Below are positions 5,824 through 9,150 of a DNA stretch of 9,150 nt, in pieces (position 1 is the stretch's first letter; each line of letters opens with the position of its first letter). A program made the translations under genes and the position numbers. The stretch comes from Fimenecus sp045579305 (GTDB lineage: Bacteria; Bacillota; Clostridia; Oscillospirales; Acutalibacteraceae): the NCBI GenBank assembly GCA_045579305.1, contig JAZNLY010000136.1:1-9150 (forward strand). The letters run 5' to 3'. The notes below the pieces were generated by a model that was given only the letters and a program-made list of their open reading frames with translations, had not been told where the DNA came from and searched no databases.

Positions 5824-8196
5824 ATGGAATTAAATAAACAGCTTTTAGCACATACTGATGGTAAACCTGATTCAGAAAACGTAATTTATTCCAACAATGT
5901 GAAGGTTACCGTTTTAACACCAGGTATGATTCGAGTTGAGTTTTCAACTGATAAAAAGTTTACAGATTTACCTTCACAGAGCATATGGTACAGAAATTTC
6001 GGCAAAGTGGAATTTACTCACGAAACAAACATTGATGTGTTGTCAGTTAAGACAAAATATGCAGAATTCTTTGTGAATTGTCATACGGGTAGCTTCAAAT
6101 ATGCTATCCTAGATGGAAAAACACTTTCATGTCATTCATCAAATAACCTTAAAGGTACAACAAGAACCCTTGATGGCTCACATGGTCCTAAGGAGCTTGA
6201 TGATGGTGTAATTTCCACTGACGGTGTTTCTGTGTATGACGACAGTAAAACTCTTTTACTTAATGAGGATGGTATGATTTCTTCCCGTGAAAAGGGTACA
6301 AAGGATATTTATGTTTTCGTTTATGGTAATGACTATGTATCGGGTATAAATAATTTTTATAAGGTTACAGGTATGCCACCACTTGTGCCAAGATATGTTT
6401 TAGGTAACTGGTGGAGCCGTTACAGAGCATATACCCAGAAAGAATATCTTGATTTGATGAATGAATTTGCTCATCGCGATATACCTTTGACAGTTGCAAC
6501 TGTGGATATGGACTGGCATTGGGTTGACCTTAAAAAGCATTTCAATAAAAAGTACAAATCAAGCAATATCTTAAACAGTGGTTGGACAGGTTACAGCTGG
6601 AATACAGAGCTTTTCCCTGATTATAAAGGCTTCCTTAAAACTCTTCACGATATGAACCTTAAAGTAACTCTCAATCTTCATCCTGCGGATGGTGTACGTG
6701 CATTTGAAGATATGTATGACCAGATGGCAGATGCAATGGGTGTTAATAAGGCAAATGAAGAAACGGTTGGATTTGACCTGACAGATAAGAAATTCATCAA
6801 TGCTTATTTTGATATTCTTCATCATCCATATGAAAAAGATGGTGTTGACTTTTGGTGGATTGACTGGCAACAGGGTACAAAGAGTAAGAAAGCGGGTCTT
6901 GACCCATTGTGGCTTCTCAATCATTATCATTATCTTGATACTGACCGTGAAGAAAGACGACCAATGATTCTTTCACGTTATGCCGGTATTGGTTCACATC
7001 GTTATCCGTTAGGATTCTCAGGTGATACTGCAATTAACTGGAGTGTTCTAAATTTCCAACCATATTTCACTGCAAATGCAGCAAACTGTGGTTATACCTG
7101 GTGGAGCCATGACATCGGCGGTCATATGATGGGTGACCACGACGACGAGCTCTATATTCGTTGGTTACAGATGGCGGTTTTCCTTCCTGTATTAAGACTT
7201 CACTCAACAAACCTTGATGTTCTCGGTAAGGAACCTTGGAATTTTTCCTGGGAAGCAGAGGTTCTCGGAACAGAGTTCTTAAAACTCCGTCATAAAATGA
7301 TTCCTTATATCTACTCAATGAATTACCGTACATTCAAAGAGGGCAGAGCACTCTGCGAGCCACTCTATTATACATATTCTGATAAGAATGAAAGCTTCAA
7401 GTATGGTAACGAGTATTTCTTTGGTTCAGAAATCCTTGTTTGTCCTGTTACTACAAAACTTGATGCAAAAACAAAGACTTCTGCAACTAAGATGTGGTTG
7501 CCGGAAGGCAGATGGACAAATATCTTTGATGGTAAGATTTATAAGGGTGGTCAGGAAGTTGTAATTAACAGTCCTATCAACACAATTCCTGCTCTTGCAA
7601 AAGAGGGTGCTATCATTTCTATGTCAGCTGACGAAGGAAATGGTTGGGGTTGTCCTGAAAATCTTAAAATTGACATTTATCGTGGTACAAGTACAACTGA
7701 TTTTTATGAAGATGATGGCGAATCAGGCAAATATAAAAATGGTGCATATTCAATTACAAAGATGTCTGTAAAAGAAGATGGAGACAAACTTACTTTCACA
7801 ATCAGTGGTGGTAAATCATTCGACTTCATTCCTTCAAAGAGAAAATATATTCTTGAATTCAAGGATGTAGAATCATATGCAGAAGCCTCAGTAATGGTAA
7901 ATGGTCTTATTATTCCTATAAATGCCGGTAAAAACTATCTAACACTTGAAAATGTGAGTGTTTCGGACGAAATCGTTGTAACTCTCACAGGCGTTGTCGC
8001 AAAGAAAAATAAACCTGTTAAAGAGAGGGCACTTGATTGTGTAATTCATCTTAATGGTAATAATATGAAGAAAGTTCTTACAAGCACAAGACTCAAAAAT
8101 TGCAAGAATGAAAAAGATTATAAAACATTCATCAAACGTATCAAAGCAAAGTCACTCAGAATGTGCCTTGATGAAGCAGTCTTTGCATTGGAATAA
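5824..8196 (+). CDS. GH31 family alpha-glycosidase
   Basis: A 790-aa retaining alpha-glycosidase without signal peptide. Layout: N-terminal galactose-mutarotase-like beta-sandwich (about 15-190), catalytic barrel (about 195-500), proximal C-terminal beta domain (about 505-605), a DUF5110-like region with DFYEDDGESGKY (from about 626), and a basic tail (about 728-790). Active-site landmarks: VDMDWHW (227-233) in the -1 subsite, FWWIDWQQG with D347 as nucleophile, SRYAGIGSHRYPLGFSGDT (384-402), WWSHDIGG with D430 as acid/base, and RLHS (458-461). The nucleophile context differs from the WxDMNE of common alpha-glucosidases, so alpha-glucosidase, alpha-galactosidase and alpha-N-acetylgalactosaminidase all remain possible. 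Start: ATG 5824 gives MELNKQLLAHTDGK and lies 9 nt after AAAGAG (5809-5814). ATG 5815 abuts that site, and the in-frame codons at 5773 and 5797 lie inside the upstream gene. Last gene of the operon. Confidence 0.92.
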   Translation: MELNKQLLAHTDGKPDSENVIYSNNVKVTVLTPGMIRVEFSTDKKFTDLPSQSIWYRNFGKVEFTHETNIDVLSVKTKYAEFFVNCHTGSFKYAILDGKTLSCHSSNNLKGTTRTLDGSHGPKELDDGVISTDGVSVYDDSKTLLLNEDGMISSREKGTKDIYVFVYGNDYVSGINNFYKVTGMPPLVPRYVLGNWWSRYRAYTQKEYLDLMNEFAHRDIPLTVATVDMDWHWVDLKKHFNKKYKSSNILNSGWTGYSWNTELFPDYKGFLKTLHDMNLKVTLNLHPADGVRAFEDMYDQMADAMGVNKANEETVGFDLTDKKFINAYFDILHHPYEKDGVDFWWIDWQQGTKSKKAGLDPLWLLNHYHYLDTDREERRPMILSRYAGIGSHRYPLGFSGDTAINWSVLNFQPYFTANAANCGYTWWSHDIGGHMMGDHDDELYIRWLQMAVFLPVLRLHSTNLDVLGKEPWNFSWEAEVLGTEFLKLRHKMIPYIYSMNYRTFKEGRALCEPLYYTYSDKNESFKYGNEYFFGSEILVCPVTTKLDAKTKTSATKMWLPEGRWTNIFDGKIYKGGQEVVINSPINTIPALAKEGAIISMSADEGNGWGCPENLKIDIYRGTSTTDFYEDDGESGKYKNGAYSITKMSVKEDGDKLTFTISGGKSFDFIPSKRKYILEFKDVESYAEASVMVNGLIIPINAGKNYLTLENVSVSDEIVVTLTGVVAKKNKPVKERALDCVIHLNGNNMKKVLTSTRLKNCKNEKDYKTFIKRIKAKSLRMCLDEAVFALE

Positions 8197-8217
8197 TGTA
8201 TTCTTAAAAAATTAATC

Positions 8218-8248
8218 GGTAGGGCGGGGTCAAGACCCCGCCGTTTCT
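8218..8248 (+). terminator. GC-rich hairpin, probable terminator of the glycosidase operon
   Basis: The 20-nt segment 8223-8242 is a perfect inverted repeat of GGCGGGGTC and GACCCCGCC. As RNA it forms an 8-bp all-Watson-Crick stem with loop CAAG. Only a weak T tract (GTTTCT) follows, so it may terminate imperfectly. The GC content is strikingly higher than its surroundings, which also fits a small dispersed REP-like repeat co-opted as a terminator. A shorter GGTA/TACC pair (8218-8221/8250-8253) flanks it. Confidence 0.7.
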
Positions 8249-8455
8249 ATACCTTGAAATTCATATATTGTTTTTTGTCATTCGGACTATAGTTTAATTA
8301 TCATTTGTTAAAGAAATATTAGTGCGTTATCAGCAATATAAAAACGAAATTCTTTTAAGCTTGTCATTTTGCACATAAAATCCACATAAAGTAATGCATT
8401 TTTATTGAATAAAAACACCAAATAAGAAACACCCGGATTAGTTTATAAAAAGGTG
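8249..8455 (+). other. AT-rich non-coding region upstream of the rRNA promoter
   Basis: I see no gene or tRNA here. It holds two copies of TTGTCATT (8275-8282 and 8361-8368), a direct repeat of CACATAAA with an 11-bp period (8372-8379 and 8383-8390), and an all-AT hairpin TTTTTAT/ATAAAAA (8399-8405/8409-8415) around loop TGA. TTGTCA 8361-8366 with CATAAA 8385-8390 (18-nt spacer) is a weak candidate for an additional upstream rRNA promoter. Confidence 0.4.
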
Positions 8456-8505
8456 CCAAAAAATTGAAAAAAGTTGTTGACTTTTGTCTTGCCTTTTGAT
8501 ATTAT
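8456..8505 (+). promoter_or_regulatory. rRNA operon promoter with UP-like A-tracts
   Basis: TTGACT (8477-8482), a 17-nt spacer and TATTAT (8500-8505) preceded by TGA as an extended -10. Directly upstream, A-tracts at about 8457-8463 and 8467-8472 resemble an UP element, as expected for rRNA promoters. Transcription should start near 8512, about 260 nt before mature 16S rRNA. Confidence 0.85.
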
Positions 8506-8511
8506 ATACGA

Positions 8512-8770
8512 GCGCCAAGAACAGAGGACAAAATAAACCAAGTTCTGAAGCGCAAAACTGAACCTTGAAAATTAAACAACGACGAGATAAAAAAGGAACC
8601 CTGTAGATTCTTTGAGGGTACAGAGTACTCGACGGAGAAATACAAGAAACAGTAATTCTTTTGGATAACAAAAGAGTTAAGAAACGCTAAGCGTTTTGAG
8701 TAAAAAGAAGTAAAGAGCTAAAAAGCACTTTAGAAAATGATTTCTACACTGGAAAGTGTAAAGATACAAT
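8512..8770 (+). other. 16S rRNA 5' leader (precursor rRNA)
   Basis: This is the transcribed leader of the rRNA operon and has no coding potential that I trust. TGAACCTTGAAAATTAAAC (8559-8577) resembles the boxA-type antitermination segment of Firmicute rRNA leaders. Several hairpins follow: an ACCCT/AGGGT pair (8598-8602/8615-8619) competing with CTGTA/TACAG (8601-8605/8619-8623); an 11-bp stem TAATTCTTTTG/CAAAAGAGTTA (8653-8663/8669-8679) with one wobble and loop GATAA; AAACGC/GCGTTT (8682-8687/8691-8696); and TACACT/AGTGTA just before 16S. None has a terminator T run. The RNase III processing stem cannot be verified because the 3' partner lies outside the window. Confidence 0.75.
8745..8760 (+). 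other. GNRA-capped hairpin immediately before 16S rRNA
   Basis: TACACT (8745-8750) pairs with AGTGTA (8755-8760) around the tetraloop GGAA, ending about 10 nt before the mature 5' end. A 6-bp stem with a stable GNRA loop here could be a processing or leader-folding signal. Confidence 0.5.

Positions 8771-9150
<380 letters not shown>

Noticed and set aside
8438..8671. Reverse-strand open frame of 77 codons across the rRNA promoter
   Set aside because: It covers the rRNA promoter and leader, has a Cys/Ser/Leu-rich product with no recognisable family and no good start context.
8682..8697. AAACGC/GCGTTTT hairpin as a terminator
   Set aside because: It lies inside the rRNA leader upstream of 16S and is followed by GAG, not a T run.
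8197..8770. tRNA genes, CRISPR arrays or insertion sequences
   Set aside because: No TTCGA-type T-loop with matching acceptor ends, no regularly spaced repeats, and no transposase fragments or terminal inverted repeats with target duplications here or elsewhere in the window.

Overview
The window comes from an AT-rich Firmicute, most likely a gut- or rumen-type Oscillospiraceae/Ruminococcaceae ([Eubacterium] siraeum / Ruminococcus-like). That assignment rests on the 5' part of a 16S rRNA gene at the right edge, compared from memory, and on the clostridial style of the L10 leader, the C_GCAxxG_C_C protein and the TTG starts. Every gene I can support lies on the + strand.

Left block (1-1532) is ribosomal. 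It holds the C-terminal half of rplA (L1), a promoter, a textbook L10 leader with its attenuator, then rplJ (L10, TTG start) and rplL (L7/L12), closed by a strong terminator. The leader can form either a 9-bp long-range stem (384-392/469-477) or a 12-bp terminator hairpin (460-489). These share bases, so an L10-responsive transcription switch can be read directly. rpoB does not follow rplL.

Second block (1533-2622) is a small, apparently undescribed unit. A near-consensus extended -10 promoter, embedded in repeated TTAACA/TGTTAA motifs, drives a 39-codon ORF with a perfect ribosome binding site. A compact terminator hairpin follows. Directly behind its T-tract lie the ribosome binding site and start of a lipoprotein gene with a Pro/Asn-rich stalk. 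The lipoprotein gene has no visible promoter of its own, so it probably depends on readthrough of that hairpin. I consider this the most novel part of the window.

Third block (2624-8246) is a three-gene operon with its own promoter: a small C_GCAxxG_C_C-type cysteine protein, a large clan GH-D (GH27/GH36-like) alpha-glycosidase with a C-terminal LamG-like module, and a GH31 alpha-glycosidase. Gaps are 1 and 13 nt. Neither glycosidase has a signal peptide, so they probably act in the cytoplasm on imported alpha-linked oligosaccharides. No transporter, regulator or kinase is encoded beside them. A GC-rich perfect hairpin ends the operon.

Right block (8247-9150) is the front of an rRNA operon: an AT-rich upstream region, A-tracts resembling an UP element, a TTGACT-17-TATTAT promoter, a roughly 260-nt leader with a boxA-like segment and hairpins, and the first ~380 nt of 16S rRNA, cut by the window edge. 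Ribosomal protein and rRNA genes on one strand would fit an origin-proximal, leading-strand location, but that is inference.
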